This document shows positions 16,566 to 25,195 of a stretch of DNA of 57,017 nucleotides, piece after piece. Both the position numbers and the translations under genes were made by a program. A model generated the notes under the pieces. The model saw only the letters and a list, made by a program, of their open reading frames with translations, was not told the origin of the DNA and made no database searches. This stretch comes from Thermoanaerobaculia bacterium (GTDB lineage: Bacteria; Acidobacteriota; Thermoanaerobaculia; UBA5066), in contig JAJVIN010000037.1 of the NCBI GenBank assembly GCA_022071945.1, forward strand, positions 1 through 57,017, read 5' to 3'. The first letter of the stretch is position 1; every line of letters starts with the position of its first letter.

Positions 16566-17981
16566 TCAGGAGGGGATGACCTCGCCCGTCTGGAGGTTGA
16601 TGGTGAAGGTGTAGGAGCGGTTCCGGTAGGTGTAGGTCCCCGTCGCGTATTGCGTCCCGTTGAAGGAGACGGTCACGGTGATGGCGCCCGCGACGGCCCG
16701 GATCGTGCCGGAGATCGGATACGAACCCGGGACCTTGGGCTGGATGACGTTGATCACCTCGAAGGTGCCGCTGACTCCCTGGTAGGTGCCGGTTCCGGTG
16801 CCGTTGATCGTCAGGTTGACCGACGAGGCCTTGGCACCCGTCATGACGAGGTTGAAGGAGACGGTTCCCAGGATTCCGGTGGCCGAACCGTTCGCGATGA
16901 TGCGCTCGGTCAGGAGCGGGTTGTAGAGCTTGGACGGGGTGCCCGAGGCGTCCTGGAACTGCATCTGGAACTGGGCGGTCTGGCCCGTTGGCAGCGTGAG
17001 GCTGACCGTCCAGAACCCCGTGCTCTGGTCGTAGGTGGCGGTGTAGTCGTAGTCGTTCAGGGACGGCTGGTGAGCAGATCCGGCGAGACCGAGGAACGGC
17101 GCGATCGTTGTGCACGCCCTGGCGATCGCGGGCACCGTCTCCGCCGTCAGAGCGGAAAGCCCCTCGGACGTTTGGTTGGCCGTCTCGGTCAGGAGTCCGT
17201 CCTTGAAGCTCATCTCGAAGCCGACGGAATCCTGGGACCCGTTGGCGATGGCGGTCCCGTAGAGAAAGACGCTGCCATCCCCCTCGATGACGGTGGCCTC
17301 GATCCGGCCGTTCGTGGTCGCGACCGACTCCACGATGTCGCGAACCGAGAACTGACGGGCCTCGAAGGCCGCGAGCTCGTAGATCTTGCTTCCAAGCGGA
17401 GCACCCGATTCGGCCTTCAGGGTGGTCCGGATCTTCACGGACTTCCCGGCCACTTCGACGAAGCCGAAGTTGTAGCGGTAATCCTCCGCCCCTCCCTCGC
17501 TGACCCCTTGCAGGTGTGCGGTGTCGCCCCTGGCGGCGGCAAAGAAGGACGGAATGGCCGCAAAGAAGAGCCCCTTGCTGTCCTTGATGTCGGTCCCGTC
17601 GGGCCGGTCATACGTCCGGGAGGAGGCGAGAACGGGAATGTTGGAGAGGATCCGGATCGCTCCCGAGCCATCGGTCTCGAAGAGGGACTGAAGGACGTTC
17701 TCGTACTTCCTCGTTTCCCCGGCGGCGATGGTGATGGGCTTGGTCAGCGGGGTGGGATTCGCCTGCCCCTGCCGCAGAAGCTGGACATCGACCTTGGCAG
17801 GCGTCGCGAGGGATGGGTTGGTGATCCAGAGCGTCGAGTAGAACTGGGCCGGAGGCGTGCCCTTCCCCTGCGCCCGGGCCGTCGCCACGATCACGAGATC
17901 GGTGCCGAGGAAGGCTGCACGAAGAGGAAGTGCACAGGCCAGTAAGACCAGGACCCCGGCGAGGGCGGTTCGGTTTCGCAT
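16566..17981 (-). CDS. Large exported protein of unknown function
   Basis: 471 residues from ATG at 17981 (MRNRTALAGVLVLLACALPLRA), chosen because AAGGAGAG lies just upstream; an ATG 24 bases earlier is poorer. A signal peptide covers residues 1-22. Residues ~25-255 look like a secreted beta-sandwich pair (FYSTLWITNPS, VDVQLLRQG, IAAGETRKYENVL, GSGAIRILSNIPVLASSRTYD), a pattern common in exported proteins of soil and hot-spring bacteria. Residues ~290-471 are Thr/Ser/Gly-rich beta repeats (TATYDQSTGFWTVSLTLP, LNLTINGTGTGTYQGVSGTFE). No catalytic motif seen. It may be a surface or adhesion protein. It precedes the DUF1287 gene in the same transcript direction and is divergent from 18096. Confidence 0.75.
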   Translation of the reverse strand: MRNRTALAGVLVLLACALPLRAAFLGTDLVIVATARAQGKGTPPAQFYSTLWITNPSLATPAKVDVQLLRQGQANPTPLTKPITIAAGETRKYENVLQSLFETDGSGAIRILSNIPVLASSRTYDRPDGTDIKDSKGLFFAAIPSFFAAARGDTAHLQGVSEGGAEDYRYNFGFVEVAGKSVKIRTTLKAESGAPLGSKIYELAAFEARQFSVRDIVESVATTNGRIEATVIEGDGSVFLYGTAIANGSQDSVGFEMSFKDGLLTETANQTSEGLSALTAETVPAIARACTTIAPFLGLAGSAHQPSLNDYDYTATYDQSTGFWTVSLTLPTGQTAQFQMQFQDASGTPSKLYNPLLTERIIANGSATGILGTVSFNLVMTGAKASSVNLTINGTGTGTYQGVSGTFEVINVIQPKVPGSYPISGTIRAVAGAITVTVSFNGTQYATGTYTYRNRSYTFTINLQTGEVIPS

Positions 17982-18095
17982 GGTGCTCTCCTTGATTCGG
18001 TTCATTACGAGGCGTAGACGCTGGGACCACCATTGCGGTTACACCTGAGTTGACAGGAAGTCCTCGAGTGCTCTGGACGGTGATAATCGCGGTTC

Positions 18096-20555
18096 ATGCC
18101 TTCGACGCCCTCACACCCGGTGCCCAAATCTGTCTTCGTAGGGTACGCGTTTTCCGGCGCGTTCGCGCTCGCGTTTCAGACGGCCTGGTACCAGGCCTTC
18201 GTGGACCGGCTCGGAGCAGCGTCGCTGACCTTCCTGGTTGTGATGACGGCCTTCATCGGAGGACTCGGGGCAGGCTCGTATTTCTCCAGCCATGTCTACT
18301 CATGGGCCGACCGCAGGTTCGGCGGGCACGGCCTGGTGAACTACGGCCGGACCGAGCTCTTGATCACGCTCTCGGTCCTCCTCCTCTACGTGGCATCGAC
18401 CATCCCGCTCGGGCCTGTTCTGGGACCGGGTGCGTACCGGGAAGGTTCCGCCCTCGCGCACTCGGTCAGAGTCCCCTCCGTTCTCTACTTCTTTCTGCGG
18501 ATCGCCCTTCCCTTCCTCTCCATCGGCGTCCCCTGTTTTGGGATGGGCTTGACGTTTCCCTACTTGTGCTCGCTCTACAAACAGTCGGGCACCTTCCCGA
18601 GCCGTCTCTACGCCGCCAACACTGCCGGCGCGTGCGTCGCCGTCCTCGCCAGCGAGTTCTACCTGTTGAGGGTCATCGGATACGACGGCACGCTCCTACT
18701 GGCCTGCGCCGGGACCCTCTGCCTGGGCCTGTTCTTCATGCGAGCTGGACCATTGGAGGTTCACCCCGTCCCCCGGCCGGACGCCGCGGAGGCTCCGGCA
18801 TCCCCTCTGCCCGCGTTTCCGGCCATCATCTCCGGTCTGCTCTGCGGAGGCCTGCAAGGGTCCGTCTTCGTCTTCCTTCGCTTGACCTATGGCCCGAGCC
18901 GGGGTGCCTTCGCCCTTCTCTCTTTCTTCGCGATCCTGGGGATCTTCTGCGCCGCCGTGTACGTCAGGAGGCTCAGACCACACCGCAGCACCCTCGTCTT
19001 GCTGTGCTGGGCCTCGATCGCGTGGTGCGCCACCCTGTGGATGATGGAACCCAGGCTCTCGGAGGCGGTGATTCGCTTCGGATCTTTCGAGCTGACGCGG
19101 CTTTTCCCCACCGATCTGGCCGCGGGACTGACGGCCTTCCTCTACACCGGTCTCATCATCTTCTTTCCCTACGCGGGTTTTTCAACCGTCCTCCCCCACA
19201 CGTGCGATCGCATCCAAGAAGCGGGCGGAGACGTTTCGGCAGCCTACGCCCTGAACACCATCTCGTTTCTGACGGGTTTGGTTCTGTTCGGATGGGTCCT
19301 TCAGTACGTGAACCCGTTCTATGCGATGCGGGTGTTCGGACTCGTGGCGCTCGCGTCCCTCGTGCTCCTCGGTCTGAGGAGCTGGAGCTCCCCGCTCCCG
19401 GGAAAGGGAGCGGCCACATTCGTTGCTGTCGCGGGTTTGTCGGTGCTGGCCCCCAGGGACCTCGACATGAAGCTCCTCGCGGGGATGGGCTCCGAACCCT
19501 ACAGGGTCCTCGAATCTCGAAGCTCCCCTCAGCAGTTCATGTGGGTCCGCGAGAACCTGCCGGACAAGAGCCGGTCGCTGATGTTCGACCGCTTCTCGAT
19601 GTCCGGCACTCGATTCCCCGGGTCGATCTACATGCGGACGATGGCTCATCTGCCCCTGCTGCTCCACGAGGCACCCAGGGAGGCGCTCCTCATTTGCTTC
19701 GGCGTCGGCGTCACAGCCGACTCGATCCGCAAGCACCCGTCCATCGAGAAACTCGACATCGTCGACCTGAACCGCGACGTCTTCAGCCTGAACCGCTTCT
19801 TCGACTCGACAAACGGAAATGTCCTGGCGGACCCGCGCATCCGGCTGTTCTGGGATGATGGCCGGCAGTTCCTCCGGTTCCCGGGCGGGCTCTACGACTT
19901 CGTGACGATGGAGCCTCCACCCCCGCTCCACCCCGGGATCGCCCGCCTCTACTCTCTCGAGTTCTACGAGTCGATCAAGTCACGGCTCCGCGAGGGCGGC
20001 TTCGTCAGCCAGTGGCTCCCGGAGTACCAGATGAACGAGGAAGGGGTCGGGATGATCATCTCCACGTTCACCGAGGCCTTCCCCGATGCCTTCCTCTTCG
20101 TCGGGATCGAACGAGAGCTGGTCCTCGTGGGAAGGACCGGGCCGATCTCCTTCTCGGGGTTCCCCGATGCCTTCGAACGAGCTCAGCCGTCCGTCCGGCG
20201 AGATTTCGAATCCTCCGGGCAGAAGACCTCCGCACAGGTTCTCAGCAGGGTGATGCAGACGAAGGCCGCCCTGACCCGCTGGCGCATGTTTCGCGTCATC
20301 CAGGATGGATTCTCGAGTCTCGACAGCATCGAGCTGGGACCCGTCCAGATCCTGGCCCCCAGGGACAGTTTCAGACACCCGAAGTCGGCGCGGCTGTCGT
20401 TCGATGTAGAGGGAACGATCCGGGTCTTCAGAGAGCAACGTGTGCGTGACACCGGCGAGGTGGAGAGGATTCTCTCCAATCCCGCCCTGGACCCGGCGAC
20501 CCGCGCGACCGTTCCGGCTTGGTATTTCCCCGCTTCGTCTCAGACGCGGCCCTGA
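18096..20555 (+). CDS. Polytopic membrane protein with a C-terminal spermidine-synthase-like domain
   Basis: 819 residues. Residues ~10-460 carry about twelve hydrophobic helices in a transporter-like arrangement (GYAFSGAFALAFQTAWYQ, GGLGAGSYFSS, LPFLSIGVPCFGMGLTFPYL, AANTAGACVAVL). Residues ~500-740 form a Rossmann methyltransferase/spermidine-synthase fold: MAHLPLLLH, ALLICFGVGVTADSI, KLDIVDLNRDVFSL, DPRIRLFWDDGRQFL, LYDFVTMEPPPPLHPGIARLYSLEFYE. True aminopropyltransferases have an Asp-containing DSxDP here. This protein has EPPPP, so it probably does not make spermidine. Fused proteins of this kind are widespread and uncharacterised. The start is ATG at 18096; the divergent exported gene begins 114 bases away. 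Confidence 0.8.
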   Translation: MPSTPSHPVPKSVFVGYAFSGAFALAFQTAWYQAFVDRLGAASLTFLVVMTAFIGGLGAGSYFSSHVYSWADRRFGGHGLVNYGRTELLITLSVLLLYVASTIPLGPVLGPGAYREGSALAHSVRVPSVLYFFLRIALPFLSIGVPCFGMGLTFPYLCSLYKQSGTFPSRLYAANTAGACVAVLASEFYLLRVIGYDGTLLLACAGTLCLGLFFMRAGPLEVHPVPRPDAAEAPASPLPAFPAIISGLLCGGLQGSVFVFLRLTYGPSRGAFALLSFFAILGIFCAAVYVRRLRPHRSTLVLLCWASIAWCATLWMMEPRLSEAVIRFGSFELTRLFPTDLAAGLTAFLYTGLIIFFPYAGFSTVLPHTCDRIQEAGGDVSAAYALNTISFLTGLVLFGWVLQYVNPFYAMRVFGLVALASLVLLGLRSWSSPLPGKGAATFVAVAGLSVLAPRDLDMKLLAGMGSEPYRVLESRSSPQQFMWVRENLPDKSRSLMFDRFSMSGTRFPGSIYMRTMAHLPLLLHEAPREALLICFGVGVTADSIRKHPSIEKLDIVDLNRDVFSLNRFFDSTNGNVLADPRIRLFWDDGRQFLRFPGGLYDFVTMEPPPPLHPGIARLYSLEFYESIKSRLREGGFVSQWLPEYQMNEEGVGMIISTFTEAFPDAFLFVGIERELVLVGRTGPISFSGFPDAFERAQPSVRRDFESSGQKTSAQVLSRVMQTKAALTRWRMFRVIQDGFSSLDSIELGPVQILAPRDSFRHPKSARLSFDVEGTIRVFREQRVRDTGEVERILSNPALDPATRATVPAWYFPASSQTRP

Positions 20556-20686
20556 CATTTGGTGCGCTCCTTCTCCCGGCCCGGCTCGTCGGGATCCGGA
20601 AGACTCTACCAGGGAGGCAGGGCCGGCCGGGACCCAACGGCAAGGGGCTGGCCCCGGTCCCGATATCTCGATATGTTTCGCCGAAC

Positions 20687-21127
20687 GTGACTCCCTGTCT
20701 CTTCTGCGAGATTCTCGCCGGCACGCGCCCGGCGACGTTCGTTTTCCGCGATGACCTCTGCGCCGGTTTCCTCGACATCTTCCCGGTCCGGACCGGACAC
20801 ATCCTCGTGATCCCGCAGGAGCACGCCGGGCTCCTCGAGGAGCTCCCCTCGGGCACGCGCTCTCACCTCATCGAGACCGGGGTGAGGCTTCTGGGCGCGC
20901 AGAAACGCGCCGGACTCGGGGAGGCCGTCAACCTCCTCGTCAATGACGGGAAGGCCGCCAACCAGCACATCCCGCACGTCCATCTCCACCTCGTTCCGCG
21001 CAGAAGCGGAGACACCGCGGGCACCATGGCGCAGTTCGTCTCGCGAGGGTTCAACTTCTTCGGACGGGAGCGCCAGAAGCTCGCGCTCGAGACAACCGCG
21101 GCCCTGATCCGAACGCACATTACCTGA
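20687..21127 (+). CDS. HIT-family nucleotide hydrolase/transferase
   Basis: 146 residues from GTG at 20687 (VTPCLFCEILAG). Upstream sequence in frame is not protein-like, and no ATG lies near the domain start. HIT proteins hydrolyse nucleoside phosphoramidates, dinucleoside polyphosphates or adenylated compounds through a His triad. Visible: CLFC (possible metal site, Cys4/Cys7), FRDDLCAGFLDIFPVRTGHILVIP, NDGKAANQHIPHVHLHLVPR with His97, His99 and His101 as the triad, and a C-terminal helix. It is followed 15 bases later by an alpha/beta hydrolase gene on the same strand. The exact substrate cannot be read from sequence. Confidence 0.9.
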   Translation: MTPCLFCEILAGTRPATFVFRDDLCAGFLDIFPVRTGHILVIPQEHAGLLEELPSGTRSHLIETGVRLLGAQKRAGLGEAVNLLVNDGKAANQHIPHVHLHLVPRRSGDTAGTMAQFVSRGFNFFGRERQKLALETTAALIRTHIT

Positions 21128-21142
21128 GAGAATCGACCTCCC

Positions 21143-21988
21143 ATGATTCACCGCCGCTTCACCCTGATGAGCCCCCTCGGAGATCCGATCCGGGGAGACA
21201 TCCGATTCCTCGAGGGCGGGGGCAAGCGCCCGGCCGTCATCGTCTGCCACGGCTTCAAGGGCTTCAAGGACTGGGGATTCCACCCGCACCTCGGCGTCCG
21301 GCTCGCCGAGGCCGGATTCGTGGCCGTCCATTTCAACCTTTCTCGAAATGGGGTCGGCGAGGACCTCATGGAGTTCACCGAGCCCGAGAAGTTCAGGAAG
21401 AACACCTCGACGATCGAACTGCAGGACCTCTCCACCGTCATCCAGGCGGTCCAGACACAGTTTCCGGGGGACCTCGTCGACAGCTCGAGGATCGGGCTTC
21501 TGGGTCACAGCCGGGGAGGAGGGCTTGCCATCCTGGCCGCCGCGTTGCACCCGGGCGTGAAGGCCCTGGTGACGTGGGCGGCCGTCTCGACGTTCGACCG
21601 CTTCGACGACCCGGCGACCGTCGACATCTGGCGGAAGATGGGCTACCTCGACGTCGTGAACTCGCGGACCGGGCAGGTCCTCCAGATGGGGATCGAGTAC
21701 CTCGACGATTTGCGGCAGAACAAGGAGAAGCTCGATATCCTCGCCGCCGCCTCGCGGCTGAAGATCCCCTTCCGCCTCATCCACGGGACCGCCGACGAGA
21801 GCGTCTCGTTCCTCGAGGCGGGCGCGATTCGGGGCCGCGCCAAGAACGCCAAGCCCGTCGAGCTGATCTCACTCGAGGGTGCCGGGCACACCTTCGGCGC
21901 GGCGCATCCCTTCGAGCGCACCACCCGGCATCTCGAGGAGGCCATCCACGAGACGACCGAATGGTTCGAGCGCTACATGAAGAAGTGA
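21143..21988 (+). CDS. Alpha/beta hydrolase, dienelactone-hydrolase/esterase type
   Basis: 281 residues, full length for the fold, with no signal peptide. VIVCHGFKGFKDWG (oxyanion region), nucleophile elbow LLGHSRGGGLAIL with Ser123, acid in LIHGTADESVSF, and catalytic His in EGAGHTFGAAHPF complete the triad. The lid region is short. Such proteins are esterases or acyl-peptidase relatives; the substrate is unknown. It follows the HIT gene by 15 bases and is convergent with the aldolase gene whose stop lies 15 bases downstream on the other strand. Confidence 0.88.
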   Translation: MIHRRFTLMSPLGDPIRGDIRFLEGGGKRPAVIVCHGFKGFKDWGFHPHLGVRLAEAGFVAVHFNLSRNGVGEDLMEFTEPEKFRKNTSTIELQDLSTVIQAVQTQFPGDLVDSSRIGLLGHSRGGGLAILAAALHPGVKALVTWAAVSTFDRFDDPATVDIWRKMGYLDVVNSRTGQVLQMGIEYLDDLRQNKEKLDILAAASRLKIPFRLIHGTADESVSFLEAGAIRGRAKNAKPVELISLEGAGHTFGAAHPFERTTRHLEEAIHETTEWFERYMKK

Positions 21989-22003
21989 GGACGGGGTCCC
22001 CGG

Positions 22004-22900
22004 TCAGGTTCCCAGAAGACCCGCGTCCTCGAGAATTCTCCGGAGCCCGGCTCGCTTCTCGGGTCCGAGGGGCAGGAGCGGCAGCCGGGGGATCCCGCTA
22101 TCGAGCCCCTGCATCGCCAGGGCGGCCTTCAATCCCGGAACTCCCCACTGAGAGGTCACGGCCCGGGCCGCCGGCAAGACCTTCAGGTGGAGAGACCGCG
22201 CCTCCTCGATTCCGCCCGAGAGAAACCGCTCCCGGATCGCCACGCACTCGGCCGGGGCGATGTTGGCGGCGGCCAGGATCGCGCCCTCCGCACCGATGGC
22301 ATAGCCCGGAAGAGCGCTCCCGAAGTTCCCGGAGAGGATGGAGAAGTCCTTGCCCGAGGGCCGCAGCCTCACGAGCTCGGCGAGCTGACCGATGTCTCCG
22401 GAGCTGTCCTTGACGCCCTGGACGTTCGGGTGGGCGCCGATCTGGGCCACGAGAGAAGGCGGCACGTTCAGGCCCGTGTTGGCCGGGACGTTGTAGAGGA
22501 TGACGGGGACAGGGGACGATTCGGCCACGGTCTCGAAGTGCCTCAGGAGCGCCTCGTCGTTCATGGAGCCCTTGTAGAAGTAGGGGGTCACGACCAGAAC
22601 GGCGCTCGCGCCCGCCCCCGCGGCTCGTCTGGACAGCTCGACCGTTTCGCGGCTCGAGAGCCGTCCCGTCCCGGCGATGACGAGCCTTTCGGGAGGAGCG
22701 GCGCGGCGGATCGTCTCGAAGATCTTCTCCGCCTCGTCCACCGAAACGTGGGGGGCCTCTCCATTCGAGCCCAGGGCGACATAGCCCGGCAGAGCCTCGC
22801 GGTTCAGCCTCGCGACGAGGGCCGAAAGGAGCCCGAGATCGAGCTGGCCTGTTTCGTCGAAGGGCGTGGGCAGAGGGGGGAAGACGCCGCGGAACTGCAT
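22004..22900 (-). CDS. DapA-family aldolase, most like 4-hydroxy-2-oxoglutarate aldolase (HOGA)
   Basis: 298-residue class I aldolase. The Schiff-base Lys164 is in GVKDSSGD and Tyr136 in ILYNVPANTG. Many positions agree with HOGA1 rather than with DapA: LGSNGEAPHVS, VVTPYFYKGSMND, SPVPVILYNVPANTGLNVPPSLV, AHPNVQGVKDSSGD, DFSILSGNFGSALPGYAIGAEGAI, QWGVPGLKAALA. HOGA cleaves 4-hydroxy-2-oxoglutarate (from hydroxyproline) to pyruvate and glyoxylate. No lysine-biosynthesis gene is nearby. It is divergent from a lactate dehydrogenase that could reduce pyruvate or glyoxylate. The family is certain; the HOGA substrate is a strong inference, made from memory of the human protein. Confidence 0.88.
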   Translation of the reverse strand: MQFRGVFPPLPTPFDETGQLDLGLLSALVARLNREALPGYVALGSNGEAPHVSVDEAEKIFETIRRAAPPERLVIAGTGRLSSRETVELSRRAAGAGASAVLVVTPYFYKGSMNDEALLRHFETVAESSPVPVILYNVPANTGLNVPPSLVAQIGAHPNVQGVKDSSGDIGQLAELVRLRPSGKDFSILSGNFGSALPGYAIGAEGAILAAANIAPAECVAIRERFLSGGIEEARSLHLKVLPAARAVTSQWGVPGLKAALAMQGLDSGIPRLPLLPLGPEKRAGLRRILEDAGLLGT

Positions 22901-22935
22901 CCCGTCATGTTGTCACGAACCGTGGCGCCGGCAGG

Positions 22936-22970
22936 CCTGACGGGGAGCAAGCGCACGCCAATCCGTCAGG
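22936..22970. promoter_or_regulatory. Inverted repeat in the aldolase/lactate dehydrogenase divergent promoter region
   Basis: CCTGACGG at 22936-22943 and its exact complement CCGTCAGG at 22963-22970 are separated by 19 bases. The pair sits in the 157-base gap between the two divergent starts, so it could bind a shared regulator. It could also simply be a hairpin; there is no T-run to make it a terminator. Confidence 0.4.
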
Positions 22971-23057
22971 ACGTTTGCGAAAAGCCGCCGATGCGAGGAA
23001 ACTGGACTCATCGCGTAGCGAGTGCCACGCAGAACGCTGACAAGGGAGGAAACGTCC

Positions 23058-24005
23058 ATGAAAGTCGGCATCGTTGGCAGTGGTCAAGTGGGCGCAACGG
23101 CAGCCTACGCAATGGTCATGAACGGCATCGGCCGTGAAATCGTGATGGTGGACGCGAGCCCGGAGAGGTCACAGGCGCAGGCGGATGACCTTCTCCACGC
23201 CGTGCCGTTCGCTCATCCCCTGGACATCCGGGCCGGGGGGTACGAGGACCTCGAGGGCAGCCGCGCGGTCGTGATCGCGGCGGGGGTCGGACGTCAGCCA
23301 GGGGAGTCGAGGCTCCAGCTCTTGCAGCACAACGCCGCGATCTTCCAGAGCATGGTTCCGCGGATCCTCGAGCACGCCGCCGACGCCGTGCTCGTGATCG
23401 CGACCAATCCGGTCGACGTCATGACGCACATCACAGCCCACTTCGCCGCCAAGAACGGGGTCCCATCGAGCCGGATCGTGGGGTCGGGAACGACCCTGGA
23501 TACGGCGCGCCTGCGGGCTCTTCTCGGCCGGCGGCTGGGCATCGACCCCCATCACGTCCACGCATACGTGATCGGCGAGCACGGCGACTCGGAGGTCCTG
23601 ACCTGGTCGTCGGCCACGGTGGGAGGGATCAGGCTCGCGGAGTACTGCCGCCTGCAGGGTCTCGCGCTCGACGAATCGACTCGCTTTGACATCGACCAGA
23701 GGGTGAGGTTCGCGGGCCGTTCGATCATCAAGGGCAAGGGGGCCACGTTCTACGGCATCGGCGCCGCCCTGGCACGCATCGTCGACGTCGTGCTGCACGA
23801 CCAGCGCGCCGTCCTGACCGTCTGCACGCCTCTCTCCGAGGTGGCGGGCATCAAGGACGTGACCGTCTCGCTGCCTCATCTCCTGGGCGGAAGCGGAATC
23901 CTCGCGAACCTGCCCGTCTCTCTGGATGACGACGAGACGAGAGCCCTCAACACGAGCTGCACGATCGTTCGCGAAGCGATCGAGAGCGTGATGGCCCCGG
24001 CCTGA
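23058..24005 (+). CDS. ldh: L-lactate dehydrogenase (LDH/MDH family)
   Basis: 315 residues from ATG at 23058 (MKVGIVGSG), with GGGAGGAAAC as the ribosome site; the frame from 23022 is too long. NAD fold: [10 protein letters not shown] with Asp32 after the second strand. Substrate loop [14 protein letters not shown] carries Gln80, the residue that marks lactate rather than malate dehydrogenase, and a mobile-loop Arg. [10 protein letters not shown], Asp148/Arg151 in LDTARL, and His175 in IGEHGDSEV complete the active site. It interconverts pyruvate and L-lactate with NAD(H), and LDHs can also act on glyoxylate. It is divergent from the HOGA-like aldolase. Confidence 0.94.
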   Translation: MKVGIVGSGQVGATAAYAMVMNGIGREIVMVDASPERSQAQADDLLHAVPFAHPLDIRAGGYEDLEGSRAVVIAAGVGRQPGESRLQLLQHNAAIFQSMVPRILEHAADAVLVIATNPVDVMTHITAHFAAKNGVPSSRIVGSGTTLDTARLRALLGRRLGIDPHHVHAYVIGEHGDSEVLTWSSATVGGIRLAEYCRLQGLALDESTRFDIDQRVRFAGRSIIKGKGATFYGIGAALARIVDVVLHDQRAVLTVCTPLSEVAGIKDVTVSLPHLLGGSGILANLPVSLDDDETRALNTSCTIVREAIESVMAPA

Positions 24006-24010
24006 CCGGG

Positions 24011-24237
24011 GGCGAGGGGACGAAAGGAGGACCGCTCGCTCCCCAATCACGGGCGACGGGGCGCCCGGACGTTCCATCACGCTTCCAGCCCGGAACCGCT
24101 CTCCCGCGCATTTGGCCCTCGAGAGGGGCTGGGGCCCCCTCACGCGGCACGCCGGCCGCAGCTCCTTCCCCTCGCCCTCTGATTTTGGCGAGAGTCCCTT
24201 CACGCGGCACGCCGGCCGCAGCTCCTTCCCCTCGCCC
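24011..24237 (+). repeat. Module A: long dispersed repeat, first copy
   Basis: About 225 bases from GAGGGGACGAAAGGAGGAC to the start of the 50-bp inverted repeat. A second copy in the same orientation lies at 24825-25055 with roughly 90% identity by eye, and a more diverged one at about 38670-38816. Within the module the unit CACGCGGCACGCCGGCCGCA occurs twice. No coding potential. The two copies directly bracket the DUF559 cassette. Confidence 0.8.
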
Positions 24238-24760
24238 CGCGGCAGCGGGGAGAGGGTGCCGGCAGGCGGGTGAGGGGCCCCCTCCCAGGCCCGCCACCGG
24301 CGGGAGCTACGACGCCCGACCATTCGGCTCCTCGATGGCCGTCAAGATCGCCTCGAGAACCCCTTCGGGATTCAGAAGAACGTCCCGGTTCCAAAACCGC
24401 AACACCTTGATCTTCTGCCCGGAGAGAAACGCCGACCGCTTCTCATCATGAAGCTGTTGCTGATCTTCGGCGTGCTGGCCGCCGTCGAGTTCGATGGCGA
24501 GACGAGCCTCGGGGCAGTAGAAATCGAGGAAGAACGGACCCACGGGGTGTTGGCGGCGAAACTTCCTGCCCTTGAATCTCCGATCACGAAGGCACCACCA
24601 GAGCTTTCGCTCCGTTTCCGTCATCTGCTTGCGAAGTTCCCGGGCGCGGTGGCGAGGGTCCAGGGGTTTTCCCATCCGGAAAAGTGTTGCAGAACGGCGG
24701 GCTGAAGGGACCCCTCACCCGCCTGCCGGCACCCTCTCCCCGCTGCCGCGGGGCGAGGGG
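24228..24760. mobile_element. Candidate repeat-bounded DUF559 nuclease cassette
   Basis: A 50-bp sequence at 24228-24277 (CCCCTCGCCCCGCGGCAGCG to GGTGAGGGG) is repeated in inverted orientation at 24711-24760. Between them lies only the DUF559 gene, with 29 and 35 bases of flank. A third copy of the same 50 bp, 49 of 50 identical, stands alone at 38818-38866. Each arm also contains an internal palindrome (CCCCGCGGCAGCGGGG). The tight bracketing and the dispersed solo copies suggest a small mobile or REP-like element with a nuclease passenger or driver. No target-site duplication could be confirmed because longer repeats surround it. Confidence 0.55.
24307..24675 (-). CDS. DUF559 endonuclease-like protein (Vsr/PD-(D/E)XK relative)
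   Basis: 122 residues, a typical length for DUF559. An N-terminal basic stretch (RARELRKQMTETERKLWWCLRD) is the family start, then FRRQHPVGPFFLDFYCPEARLAIELDGGQH, where Asp51, Glu62, Asp64 and His68 form the nuclease-like core, then SGQKIKVLRFWNRDVLLNPEGVLEAI. The family resembles very-short-patch repair endonucleases; the cellular role is not established. The gene sits alone inside a repeat island with inverted 50-bp repeats close on both sides, a setting that suggests spread as a unit. Confidence 0.9.
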   Translation of the reverse strand: MGKPLDPRHRARELRKQMTETERKLWWCLRDRRFKGRKFRRQHPVGPFFLDFYCPEARLAIELDGGQHAEDQQQLHDEKRSAFLSGQKIKVLRFWNRDVLLNPEGVLEAILTAIEEPNGRAS

Positions 24761-25140
24761 TAGAGATTCTGCCGCCGGGGCCAGGGGACGAGAGGAGGTT
24801 CTTGATCTCGAGGGCCGAGGAGGCGAGGGGACGAAAGGAGGACCGCTCGCTCCCCAGTCACGGGCGACGGGGCGCCTGGACGCTCCATCACGCTTCCAGC
24901 CCGGAACCGCTCTCCCATGCCTTTGGCCCTTGAGAGGGGCGGGAATCCCTCCACGCGGAACGCCGGCCGCAGCTCATTCCCCTCGCCCCCTGATTTTGGC
25001 GAGAGTCCCCTCACGCGGCACGCCGGCCGCAGCTCCTTGCCCTCTCCCCGCTGCCGCGGGGCGAGGGGTAGAGATTCTGCCGCCGGGGCGAGGGGACGAA
25101 AGGTGGTTCCTGATCTCAAGCGCCGAGGAGGCAAGGGGAC
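24711..25140 (+). repeat. Right inverted repeat, second module A copy and half-copies
   Basis: 24711-24760 is the inverted 50-bp arm. A stretch reading GGCGAGGGGTAGAGATTCTG occurs after it and again near 25060. 24825-25055 repeats module A in direct orientation, then 25040-25068 is a half copy of the arm (CTCTCCCCGCTGCCGCGGGG). The 520 bases between the DUF559 start and the acyltransferase stop hold only these repeats; frames through them are not genes. Confidence 0.75.
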
Positions 25141-25195
25141 GAAAGGACGTGGATCTTGCTCTCGACCGCCGGGGCCCCGGCGGGCCGGACGGCGC

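Noticed and set aside
24006-25195. A CRISPR array in the repeat island
   Set aside because: Repeats are few, long and irregular, with no regular spacers and no cas genes.
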